Positions 8,446-15,977 of a DNA stretch of 64,000 bases are shown here, piece by piece. Source of the DNA: Pseudomonas wadenswilerensis (GTDB taxonomy: Bacteria > Pseudomonadota > Gammaproteobacteria > Pseudomonadales > Pseudomonadaceae). A model generated the notes under the pieces. The model was given only the letters and a program-made list of their open reading frames with translations. It did no database searches and was not told the origin of the DNA. The stretch spans positions 186,001 to 250,000 of the forward strand of contig NZ_UIDD01000011.1 in assembly GCF_900497695.1 (NCBI RefSeq), given 5' to 3'. Position 1 is the first letter of the stretch, and each line of letters starts with the position of its first letter. The position numbers and the translations under genes were made by a program.

Positions 8446-9015
8446 TCAACCTTCCAGCGGCGCCTGATCGAGCAGCAACCCGTACAGCCCCGAGTCCGAC
8501 AGCTCACCGGCCACGCACCAGCGCTGGCGCAGCAGCCCTTCAAGCACAAAGCCCTGGCGCTCCAGGGTGCGTGCCGAGCCGTGGTTACGCGGGTCGATCT
8601 CGGCCTCCAGGCGCCGCAGGTGCAGGCCGTGAGCGAGGTAGTCGATGAAACAGGTCAGCGCCTCGTCCATGAAGCCGCGGCCTTGCGCAGTGCTGGCCAG
8701 GCAATAGCCGATTTCACCACGGCGCGAGGTGGGATCGAGGTTGAACAGCTGGGTCATGCCGATCAGTTCGCCGTTGTCACGTCGATAGATGCCCAGCTTG
8801 AGCATCTGGCCGGCGGCACAGGCGTTGCGGTCTTCGGCCAGTGCGGCCTGAGCCTCTGCCAGCGCTTGCCAGGGGCCGTGGTTCCAGTAACGCATGACCT
8901 GCGGGTCGGCCATGATGGCAAACCACGCTTCGGCATCCTCGGGCACCATCGGGCGCAGCTGCAAGCGCGGGCTTTCGAGGCACAGGTCAGCGGGAAAACT
9001 GTACATGCGGGTCAC
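8446..9015 (-). CDS. GNAT-family N-acetyltransferase (RimJ/RimL-like)
   Basis: A 189-residue acetyl-CoA-dependent acyltransferase. The N-terminal LESPRLQLRPMVPEDAEAW is characteristic of RimJ/RimL-type enzymes. The EIGYCLASTAQGRGFMDEAL segment around residues 100-120 contains the acetyl-CoA loop (QGRGF). A GTG start at 9015 is preferred because AGGAGGT lies at the right distance; an ATG three codons later is an alternative. The substrate (protein N-terminus, amino acid or small molecule) is unknown. Confidence 0.83.
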   Translation of the reverse strand: MTRMYSFPADLCLESPRLQLRPMVPEDAEAWFAIMADPQVMRYWNHGPWQALAEAQAALAEDRNACAAGQMLKLGIYRRDNGELIGMTQLFNLDPTSRRGEIGYCLASTAQGRGFMDEALTCFIDYLAHGLHLRRLEAEIDPRNHGSARTLERQGFVLEGLLRQRWCVAGELSDSGLYGLLLDQAPLEG

Positions 9016-9069
9016 GCGGGACCTCCTGTCCGATCCATGAACCGCCCAGTGTAACCTTCAAGCCGCGCC

Positions 9070-9444
9070 TCAGGCGACCTCCGCGCCCTCGTCCGGCCAG
9101 ATCGGCTCGTTGGCCTCAAGCGGGGGCAGGCCATAGGCGGCACGGGCCGCATCGCAGCTGGGGTTGGCTTCGCCATTGACCCAGGCCGCATCGAACTCGC
9201 GGCACGGGGTTGAGCGCTGTTCATACAAGGTGCAGCTCACACCTTTGCCAATCTCGCCTTCGAGCCCGATGCAGCGACAGGGCTTGCTGTCGGTACCGAT
9301 CATCGCAACGCGGCTGGGGCTGATCTGGACCACCAGATCGTCGGGCACGACACCGCCCGCCGACGTGCACTCACCCCAGAAGAAAGACACACGGAAATAC
9401 CCGCAGCAGGCGCCGCAGTTCAAACAAGGATTATGTTCGGACAT
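9070..9444 (-). CDS. YkgJ-family cysteine-cluster protein
   Basis: A 124-residue cytoplasmic protein with the CxxCxxCC cluster (Cys7, Cys10, Cys13, Cys14) and further cysteines in PCRCIGLE, VSCTLYEQRSTPCREFD and NPSCDAA. This arrangement defines the YkgJ/Zn- or Fe-chelating family. A degenerate Fur-like sequence lies just upstream (9463-9476), which would fit iron control, but this is weak. The exact function is unknown. Confidence 0.85.
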   Translation of the reverse strand: MSEHNPCLNCGACCGYFRVSFFWGECTSAGGVVPDDLVVQISPSRVAMIGTDSKPCRCIGLEGEIGKGVSCTLYEQRSTPCREFDAAWVNGEANPSCDAARAAYGLPPLEANEPIWPDEGAEVA

Positions 9445-9462
9445 GATGAGAAGGGGGGGAGG

Positions 9463-9476
9463 TTGATTATCGTTAT
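9463..9476. promoter_or_regulatory. Possible degenerate Fur box
   Basis: TTGATTATCGTTAT on the plus strand (ATAACGATAATCAA on the minus) matches about 14 of 19 positions of the Fur consensus when extended, and sits 19-32 bases before the YkgJ-family start. Weak, pattern-based call. Confidence 0.3.
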
Positions 9477-9624
9477 AGGGAGAAACCCGCCGCCATTCTA
9501 TGCTTTGCCGGATGTTTGAGAAGGGGGGTAATGCAGAAATAAATCGCCGCTGACGGACGGTGGTGATGGCGCCCTGCCCAGCGTTGAATTTGCCCTATCG
9601 GGGCTGCTTTGCAGCCCTTTCGCC

Positions 9625-9672
9625 GGCAAGGCAGGCTCCCACACACTGCCCTTGTGGGAGCTGGCCTTGCCA
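9625..9672. repeat. REP-like inverted repeat, second sequence type
   Basis: GGCAAGGCAGGCTCCCAC and GTGGGAGCTGGCCTTGCC face each other between the alaC 3' end and the YkgJ gene. The same second type (GTGGGAGCTGGCCTTGCC) recurs at about 53229. It could also help end alaC transcription, though there is no T-run. Confidence 0.65.
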
Positions 9673-9695
9673 ACGATGGAGCGCAGATGCTCCCG

Positions 9696-10916
9696 TTACT
9701 TCTGGGCCGGCTTGCTGCCCACACCATCAGCCCTGAACATCTGACGGATGCCGCGCACCGCCTGACGAATGCGGTCCTGGTTTTCGATCAGGGCAAAGCG
9801 CACATGGTCATCGCCATAGTCACCAAAGCCGATGCCCGGCGACACGCAGACCTTGGCCTCGGCCAGCAGCTTCTTGGCAAACTCCAGCGAACCCAGGTGT
9901 GCATACTCTTCGGGGATCTTCGCCCAGACGTACATCGACGCCTTGGGGTTCTCGACCATCCAGCCCAGCTCGTGCAGGCCCTTGACCAGCACGTTGCGGC
10001 GCTGGCGGTACTGCTCGGCGATGTCGCGCACGCACTGCTGGTCACCTTCGAGCGCAGCAATGGCCGCCACCTGCAGCGGGGTGAAGGTGCCGTAGTCGTG
10101 GTAGCTCTTGATGCGGGCCAGGGCGCTGACCAGCTCGGGGTTGCCGACCATGAAGCCGATCCGCCAGCCGGCCATGTTGTAGCTCTTGGACAGGGTGAAG
10201 AACTCCACGGCAATGTCCTTGGCGCCGGGCACCTGCATGATCGACGGTGCCTTCCAGCCGTCGTAGACGATGTCGGCGTAGGCCAGGTCGTGGATCACCA
10301 GCACGTCGTACTGCTTGGCCAGGGCCACCACCCGCTCGAAGAAGTCCAGCTCGACGCACTGCGCGGTCGGGTTGGACGGGAAGCCGAGGATCATCATCTT
10401 CGGTTTCGGGATGGATTCGCGGATCGCCCGCTCCAGTTCGTTGAAGAAGTCCACACCCGGAATCAGCGGCACCGAACGCACCTGGGCACCGGCAATCACC
10501 GCACCATAGATGTGAATCGGGTAGCTGGGGTTGGGCACCAGCACGGTGTCGCCATGGTCGAGGGTGGCGAGCATCAGGTGCGCCAGGCCTTCCTTGGAGC
10601 CGATGGTGACGATGGCTTCGCTTTCCGGGTCGATCTCGACCTCGTAGCGGTCTTTGTACCAGCGCGAAATCGCCCGGCGCAGGCGTGGGATGCCGCGGGA
10701 AGTCGAGTAGCCGTGGGTGTCTTCACGCTGGGCGACCTGCACCAGCTTCTCGACAATGTGCGGCGGCGTGGCGCCGTCGGGATTGCCCATGCTCAGGTCG
10801 ATGATGTCCTCGCCACGACGGCGTGCAGCCATCTTGAGCTCGGCGGTGATGTTGAACACGTAAGGGGGGAGACGATCAATGCGCGCAAAGCGGCGCGGCG
10901 AACCTTGGTCAGCCAT
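9696..10916 (-). CDS. alaC: Alanine transaminase (class I/II PLP aminotransferase)
   Basis: A 406-residue pyridoxal-phosphate enzyme that makes alanine from pyruvate and glutamate. Landmarks are DLSMGNPDGATPPHIVEKL near the N-terminus, GYSTSRGIPRLRRAISRWY, the NPTAQC turn and the PLP-lysine motif TLSKSYNMAGWRIGFM. The ATG at 10916 is preferred over one 29 codons upstream because GAGGAA precedes it and the family begins at MADQGSPRRFARIDRL. It stands alone downstream of the isonitrile operon and reads in the same direction. Confidence 0.93.
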   Translation of the reverse strand: MADQGSPRRFARIDRLPPYVFNITAELKMAARRRGEDIIDLSMGNPDGATPPHIVEKLVQVAQREDTHGYSTSRGIPRLRRAISRWYKDRYEVEIDPESEAIVTIGSKEGLAHLMLATLDHGDTVLVPNPSYPIHIYGAVIAGAQVRSVPLIPGVDFFNELERAIRESIPKPKMMILGFPSNPTAQCVELDFFERVVALAKQYDVLVIHDLAYADIVYDGWKAPSIMQVPGAKDIAVEFFTLSKSYNMAGWRIGFMVGNPELVSALARIKSYHDYGTFTPLQVAAIAALEGDQQCVRDIAEQYRQRRNVLVKGLHELGWMVENPKASMYVWAKIPEEYAHLGSLEFAKKLLAEAKVCVSPGIGFGDYGDDHVRFALIENQDRIRQAVRGIRQMFRADGVGSKPAQK

Positions 10917-11029
10917 GGCTTCCTCGAAGACGTAAGCGCCCGGAACCGTCCGAGCGACGTTGGCCACTGCGGTGGCCGAAGCTGAAGATAGGGCCTCGGC
11001 CACCGCGCTGTCCAGTATAAAAATCAGGG

Positions 11030-12160
11030 CTAGCGGATTTCCTTGTACGACGAGGCCTGCCAGGTTATCGGCGCTGCCAGTCCGGCCGACGGCAGCAGGG
11101 TGCCACCCTTCACCGTAGAGAAGCCGGTGCCCTGGCTTCCCAGCGAAACGGCCCGCTCCCCCTGCTCCGCCTCGGTCAGCAGGGTGTAGGAATGCTTGCG
11201 CATCGCCTGGTACTTGCTGTCGTCTCGGGCAAGCACCTGGTGGTAGGCCTGCAGGTCACCCTCGCCGAGGTTGAGCATTATTTGCAACTTCACTCCCCAG
11301 CGGGTCAGGCAGACTTCGGCAAAATGCCGCACGATCAGCCCAGGCTCGGCCAGAACCTTGCCACCGGAGGCGCCGTCGGCAGCCGCGTTACCCACCAGCG
11401 TGGCGTGGCGCCCCGGCACCGGGTAGATATGACAGCGGGTTGCAGCGTGCGTCTTGGGAATCACACAGGCAAAGCCCTTGGAGCGCTCGTCACGGGAATA
11501 GAAGCCGACGTATTGTTTGACGTTCTCGCCCAGCTGGACCCGATGCGCCTGGAAGTTCAGCAGCCCCGGCACCGGATCGACGGCGAAGATGTTCACCGGG
11601 ATATGCTTCAAGGCGTTGTCTTTGAGCATGGCATTGGCCAGCATGTGACAGCTCACCCCGCCGCGACTCCAACCGACCAGGTTGACCTGGGTCGGCAGCG
11701 CCCCGTCCTTCCTGAATATCTTGATGATCTGCTCCTGCAATTGCTGCGGGGTGACGACGCGCTCGCCATAGCTGTAAGTGCGCCACAACCATGAGCCGCT
11801 CACCTGCACGTCCTCTATGGGAATCCCGGCAGCCTTGAGCTGCTTGTATTCCTGCTCGCTGAGGGTTTTTCGCTGCCAGCTGAACTGGCCCTTGATGATA
11901 TGCAGGGCATGGCTGACGTTCTCTTCCCAGCCCCTGCCGAACAGGGTACCGGAGAGCCCGTAGGCCTTGGTCTGGATGAACAGCTCATCGGCCTGCAGGT
12001 TGCCACTGCCAGGGCCGTCGATGGCGACCCAATGGGCGAACTCCTTGCCCTGGTCGTTGGAGGCCAGGGTCGAAACCAGCTCGCCATTCCAGAAATTGGG
12101 GTTCTTGTCGTCAAAGCGGTGGGAACCGGTACCACAAAAGTAAACAGTCAAAATGCTCAT
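11030..12160 (-). CDS. Lipase-like serine hydrolase (DUF2235/DUF5621-like) of the isonitrile locus
   Basis: A 376-residue protein of uncertain function, last in the isonitrile locus. It begins with LTVYFCGTGSHRFDD, and residues 163-168 are GWSRGG, a GxSxG nucleophile elbow with Ser165. Asp195 in FAVDPVPG and His252 in PGRHATLVG are good partners for a catalytic triad. This order resembles DUF2235/Tle1-type lipases (GxSRG, later Asp and His), and I recall similar proteins under DUF5621. No signal peptide. A 113-base gap separates it from the upstream synthase-dioxygenase gene, so it may be in the operon or separately transcribed. AGGA precedes the start. Confidence 0.6.
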   Translation of the reverse strand: MSILTVYFCGTGSHRFDDKNPNFWNGELVSTLASNDQGKEFAHWVAIDGPGSGNLQADELFIQTKAYGLSGTLFGRGWEENVSHALHIIKGQFSWQRKTLSEQEYKQLKAAGIPIEDVQVSGSWLWRTYSYGERVVTPQQLQEQIIKIFRKDGALPTQVNLVGWSRGGVSCHMLANAMLKDNALKHIPVNIFAVDPVPGLLNFQAHRVQLGENVKQYVGFYSRDERSKGFACVIPKTHAATRCHIYPVPGRHATLVGNAAADGASGGKVLAEPGLIVRHFAEVCLTRWGVKLQIMLNLGEGDLQAYHQVLARDDSKYQAMRKHSYTLLTEAEQGERAVSLGSQGTGFSTVKGGTLLPSAGLAAPITWQASSYKEIR

Positions 12161-12273
12161 GCCATGATCCTGTGGGGTTGAGGATCAGTACACGTTATTG
12201 CAGCCCTGGCGCCACCAGCAGGCGGAAAGACACCCTGACAACGGGCACGAAACCCGCTGCCAGGGCCAGCGCC

Positions 12274-14034
12274 TCAGTAGACCTGAACTCGCCAAAGCTC
12301 GCGCGAAGCCGAAGCCGGCGACATCGGCAAGCGGCCATGCAGGGTCTGGTAGTTGTCGATCAGCACCAAATCGCCTTCGGCCCACTCATGGGCGATCAGG
12401 CAATCCTCGTCGTAGGCCAGGGCATTGAGCTGTTCGAGCAGGGCCTGCTGGGCCTGCGCCTCGAAACCTTGCACTTCCTGGCTCAAGGTCTGCAGCGTCG
12501 AATCCGTGCCCTCCTGGTAGCGCAAGATGCGCTCACCGGTACGTGGGTGCAGGTCCACCAGGCTGTAGCTACGCGGCGAGCCACCGAAATAGGTCATCCG
12601 CGTGTAATAGGTGATGTCCACTGTCTGCCACTGCCGGGCGACCTGATTGCCTACCTTGCGCAGGGCATTGCGACTGTCGACGATGGTGGTCTGGCCCTCA
12701 CCCGCTTGCGGCGGGGTCTTGCAATAGAGCATGAACTTGCTCGCGCAGAACTTCGGATCGCGTTGCACCTGGGCGTCACTGGACGGCAGCATGTTCAGGT
12801 CCCAATGCAGCGGAGTCTTTTCCAGCGAGTGCACCACGCCTTCGGGCTTGTCGGCCGGCTTGACCACATGCACCTTGCCGAACGCCCACTGGTAAATGGT
12901 GCCGAAGCGCTCGCAGTCGCGGGCGAAGCTGTCACGGTCATCGAAGCTGCAGCCGCGCAGGCAGACGAAACCGAAGGTTTCCACCAGCGCTTCGAGCAGT
13001 TGCGTTGAAAACCGCTCGAAGCCCAACCCTAGCGGGTCACGCACCAGCAGCCCGAACAGGGGGCGCTTCTGCAGTTCGAATTCGAATTCCTGCAGCGATT
13101 CACCCAGGGTTTCATGGTAAAGCCATGGCCGCCCCTGGTACTGCACCAGCACATGCTTGTCGATGTCCACCTCGGCACGGCCACGCAAGGTCTGGCTACC
13201 GTCGAGATGACGCACCGGTACCGCATGCCAGGGGCTGGAAACCCGCGACAGACCGTCGGCCAGGGCCAGGGTGAACTTCGGCCCGGCATTGTCGTACTGA
13301 TGCACCGACAGGCGAATGTCTTCAGGGAAGAAGCGATTGACCGCGGCATTCAGCGCCTGCCCGCGGAACATCATCTGATAGGCCTTGTAGCCGATCTGCA
13401 GCAGGTGCTCGTCTTCGCTCTGCCCCGCTTCACGGCACAGGCGCAGGTCGTTGTAGAGGTGGCTGCACAGCTTGTCGTGGGCGTGACTGAGCGTCTCGTC
13501 ATGGCGGCTTTGTTCGATCAGCGCCTCGACGCTCTTCCACGGCAGGCGGGCCTGCTTGATCAGGGTCGCGCGCACGGCATCGGCGCTGCTGGCCTGGGGG
13601 AACAGGTCTTCCATGCTTACCCAGTTGATGGTGTGGGTGGTGCACAACTCGCGCAGTGCCTGGTTGTAGGTCCTGCGTACTTCGTCGGGTACGCCGACGA
13701 TGTCGTTGAACGTCGTGCCGTCACTCAGGATCGACACCACGCAACCTGGCGCGTGCAGCGCCGCAATCTCCTGGCCCAGCTGGTCCAGGCGCTCGATGGC
13801 CATCGTCTCGCCGTAGTCCGGCAGCACACCGAACGTCTGGTCACGCGCGTTCGGCGATTTGCACGGGAAGCCCGGCAGCACCAGGCGTACCGGCGCCTGT
13901 TGATCGTAGAAGCAGGCAAGGCTGATGGCCAGGTTGGCCCGGCCCGCCGTTTCGAAGCGATCATCGCCGTCCTTGAGCAGATAACCTGCCAGCACGTCGC
14001 TGACCGCCTTGATCCAGGTGTCTTTGTGTTGCAT
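12274..14034 (-). CDS. Isonitrile synthase (PvcA/DIT1 family) fused to Fe(II)/2-oxoglutarate dioxygenase (TauD/PvcB type)
   Basis: A 586-residue two-domain enzyme. Residues 20-310 match the DIT1/PvcA isocyanide synthases (LPGFPCKSPN at 53-62, SDGTTFNDIVGVPDE at 104-118, SPWHAVPV at 267-274), which turn an amino acid's amine into an isonitrile. Residues 325-586 form a TauD-type oxygenase with the iron triad His410 and Asp412 in LHWDLN and His566 in TLHGR, plus an Arg (578 or 582) suited to 2-oxoglutarate. In known paths PvcA-type and PvcB-type enzymes are separate proteins acting in order; here they are joined. It lies 27 bases after the HAD gene. The substrate is unknown. Confidence 0.85.
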   Translation of the reverse strand: MQHKDTWIKAVSDVLAGYLLKDGDDRFETAGRANLAISLACFYDQQAPVRLVLPGFPCKSPNARDQTFGVLPDYGETMAIERLDQLGQEIAALHAPGCVVSILSDGTTFNDIVGVPDEVRRTYNQALRELCTTHTINWVSMEDLFPQASSADAVRATLIKQARLPWKSVEALIEQSRHDETLSHAHDKLCSHLYNDLRLCREAGQSEDEHLLQIGYKAYQMMFRGQALNAAVNRFFPEDIRLSVHQYDNAGPKFTLALADGLSRVSSPWHAVPVRHLDGSQTLRGRAEVDIDKHVLVQYQGRPWLYHETLGESLQEFEFELQKRPLFGLLVRDPLGLGFERFSTQLLEALVETFGFVCLRGCSFDDRDSFARDCERFGTIYQWAFGKVHVVKPADKPEGVVHSLEKTPLHWDLNMLPSSDAQVQRDPKFCASKFMLYCKTPPQAGEGQTTIVDSRNALRKVGNQVARQWQTVDITYYTRMTYFGGSPRSYSLVDLHPRTGERILRYQEGTDSTLQTLSQEVQGFEAQAQQALLEQLNALAYDEDCLIAHEWAEGDLVLIDNYQTLHGRLPMSPASASRELWRVQVY

Positions 14035-14061
14035 GACCTTTCTTCCTTGAGAGGTGGTGTT

Positions 14062-14769
14062 TCAGCGCTGGCTGGCGAGGGTGCCAGCCATGCAAGAAGT
14101 AAGCGCCCCGTGCAGGGCATGCAGCAGCTCTGCCGGCTGTTCGCAATAGAGATCCGCCGCCTGCGCCTGTAGCGCATAGACCCGACCATAGCCCCAGGTC
14201 ACCGCAGCCGCGTGCATGCCGGCGGCCCGGGCGGTCATCAGGTCGATGACGGTATCGCCGACGAACAGGCATCGGCACGGTTCGATTGCCAGGTAGCGGG
14301 CAGCCTCCAGGGCTGCGTCGGGTTGCGGCTTGAGCGGATGGCCGCGCCGCTGGCCAAGAACAATTTCGAAGGTGCCCGGGGGGAACAGCTGCCCGGCCAC
14401 CTGCAGTGCCATGTCATGGGCCTTGTTGGTGACGATGGCCATCGGCAGTTGTAATTGGCGGCAACCCTCGAGCATCTCCAGTACACCGTCGAACGGCCGG
14501 GAGAACTGCACCAGGTGCTGCTGGTAACAGCCGATGTAGCGCTCATGCAGCGTCTTGTCGTCGCTAATGCCCAGGCGTGCGGCAACCCGCTCGAGCATCG
14601 CCCCGGTGCCGCCCCCCACATAGGCACTGATGGTCTCCAGCGGCAAGGGTGGGTAGCCCTGCTCCTGCAGCACCCGGTTCAGGCACCAGACGATGTCGGG
14701 CAAGGTATCGACCAGGGTGCCGTCGAGGTCGAAGATCACGGCTTCAGCCGCTAGCGGTCCAGGCATCAT
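14062..14769 (-). CDS. HAD-superfamily phosphatase (phosphoglycolate phosphatase-like) of the isonitrile operon
   Basis: A 235-residue hydrolase with all HAD motifs: IFDLDGTLVDT (nucleophile Asp14, acid/base Asp16), VTNKAHD, the Lys in LKPQPDAA and the acid pair in FVGDTVID. It resembles Gph phosphatases. It overlaps the upstream isonitrile synthase stop by 4 bases (ATGA), so it is translationally coupled; a second ATG at 14766 is an alternative start. Its place between two isonitrile synthase genes suggests a dedicated role. The DIT1/PvcA reaction uses ribulose 5-phosphate as carbon donor in known cases, so a sugar-phosphate substrate is an attractive inference, not shown. Confidence 0.85.
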   Translation of the reverse strand: MMPGPLAAEAVIFDLDGTLVDTLPDIVWCLNRVLQEQGYPPLPLETISAYVGGGTGAMLERVAARLGISDDKTLHERYIGCYQQHLVQFSRPFDGVLEMLEGCRQLQLPMAIVTNKAHDMALQVAGQLFPPGTFEIVLGQRRGHPLKPQPDAALEAARYLAIEPCRCLFVGDTVIDLMTARAAGMHAAAVTWGYGRVYALQAQAADLYCEQPAELLHALHGALTSCMAGTLASQR

Positions 14770-15761
14770 TGCGCACTGGCGTAGTGGCAAGGACGGCCTT
14801 GGCGGAACACCAGGCGGCTGTAGCGCTCGTCGATGTTGCTGCGCTTGTCGAGCATCACCACCCCGCGGCGCTTGATCGCCACCGAGTGCCAGGGCGTGCG
14901 CCACAGGTCGCTGGTGGGCACCAGGCGGATGCCGATTTTCGCCGACACCGCCAGTTGCGGGTGGATCGACAGGCGCAGGCACTGTGGATAACGCGCCTGC
15001 AGCAGTGCGCTCCAGGCTTCGCTGCGCTGGATGACCCGCTGGGATGCCGGCTTGGCGATCTTCTTCACGGCGTTGAGGCTCATGTCGGCGAATTCGGCAA
15101 GACCCGAATAGTCCTCGGACAAAAAGCGATGGATGCCGCAGTACATCAGCATCATGTGCGGCTCGTCCTGGAAACGCTGGCCCAGCGCGATCAGCGATTG
15201 ACCGAATTCGATCATCAGCTCTTCGCGCATCGAGTCCAGGCAACCCAACTGCGGGTAGGCATCCTTGAGATCGAACAGGGCGAAGCTTCGCGGGTAGTGC
15301 TGTTCGGCGTAGCGCTGGATCTCGTCGGTGTAGGCCTTCACGTGTTCGTCGGGCACGCGCACCAGGTCGGAAAACACGTAGCCGTCGGAACAGATGTGAA
15401 TCAAGGCGCCCGGCGCGTACAGGGCCTGGATTTCAGCGCACAGGTGCTGCAGCTCGTCGATGGCGTGGCGCTCGGCAAGGTCTGGCAGGTGGCTGAGGGT
15501 TTTTTGCCGGTTCGGCGACTTGCCCGGGAAGGCGGGCAGGACCATCTCGATGCGCAGGCCGGCTTCGATTGCCTTGAGGACTTTATCCAGATGCGGTTCG
15601 AGCACTTCGGCCGACAGCTCATCATCCTGCCCGGGCGCCAGGCTGCGACGGCGGAACAGGCAGTCGAGCACCTGCAAGGCAGTCTCGAGATGCGGGGAAG
15701 TATGGCGTTCGCGCAGCAGCGCGAGGCACGCCCGTTGGGTAACGGCGTTTGGCTCGATCAT
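14766..15761 (-). CDS. Isonitrile (isocyanide) synthase, DIT1/PvcA family
   Basis: A 331-residue stand-alone isocyanide synthase homologue and first gene of the operon. Landmarks are LPAFPGKSPN at 75-84, CSDGYVFSDLVRVPDE at 124-139 and RTPWHSVA at 288-295, each matching the corresponding motif of the N-terminal half of the neighbouring fusion protein. The two differ strongly elsewhere, so they may act on different substrates or at different steps. The ATG at 15761 follows AAGGG. Upstream DNA holds an 8-base inverted repeat (15808-15830). No NRPS, P450 or exporter is next to it. Confidence 0.83.
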   Translation of the reverse strand: MIEPNAVTQRACLALLRERHTSPHLETALQVLDCLFRRRSLAPGQDDELSAEVLEPHLDKVLKAIEAGLRIEMVLPAFPGKSPNRQKTLSHLPDLAERHAIDELQHLCAEIQALYAPGALIHICSDGYVFSDLVRVPDEHVKAYTDEIQRYAEQHYPRSFALFDLKDAYPQLGCLDSMREELMIEFGQSLIALGQRFQDEPHMMLMYCGIHRFLSEDYSGLAEFADMSLNAVKKIAKPASQRVIQRSEAWSALLQARYPQCLRLSIHPQLAVSAKIGIRLVPTSDLWRTPWHSVAIKRRGVVMLDKRSNIDERYSRLVFRQGRPCHYASAQ

Positions 15762-15807
15762 CGACAATCCCTTGTGTGGTGGATCACGGCCAGTATCCTC
15801 TGGCCAT

Positions 15808-15830
15808 GCGCAGATACTCCTGATCTGCGC
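15808..15830. promoter_or_regulatory. Perfect inverted repeat upstream of isonitrile operon (candidate operator)
   Basis: GCGCAGAT (15808-15815) and ATCTGCGC (15823-15830) with a 7-base spacer, 47-69 bases before the first start codon. A second, shorter arm pair GGCCA/TGGCC lies at 15788-15805, and CCGGC/GCCGG at 15842-15855. The position suits a regulator binding site; the regulator is unknown. Confidence 0.45.
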
Positions 15831-15883
15831 CGCGATAAAATCCGGCAAACGCCGGGTATTTGTCAACAGCAGTTTCGGTCGTT

Positions 15884-15908
15884 GTGGGAGCGGGCTTGCC
15901 CCGCGATA
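15884..15908. repeat. Single REP element
   Basis: GGGAGCGGGCTTGCCCCGCGAT, the same unit as at 5733 and 59888, lying between the isonitrile operon promoter region and the cyoE terminator. Confidence 0.8.
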
Positions 15909-15921
15909 AGACCGCAGAGAC

Positions 15922-15960
15922 AAAAAAAAACGCCCCAGGCTGTGAAGCCTGGGGCGTTTT
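15922..15960 (-). terminator. Rho-independent terminator after cyoE
   Basis: Stem CGCCCCAGGCT (15931-15941), loop GTGA, and AGCCTGGGGCG (15946-15956), with A/T runs on both sides. It ends the cyo operon 18 bases after cyoE and isolates it from the isonitrile operon, which reads in the same direction. Confidence 0.9.
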
Positions 15961-15977
15961 CATTACACGCTGATGAA

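Noticed and set aside
9601..9617. GGGCTGCTTTGCAGCCC hairpin as alaC terminator
   Set aside because: No T-run on either strand in the right place, so it is not called as a terminator.
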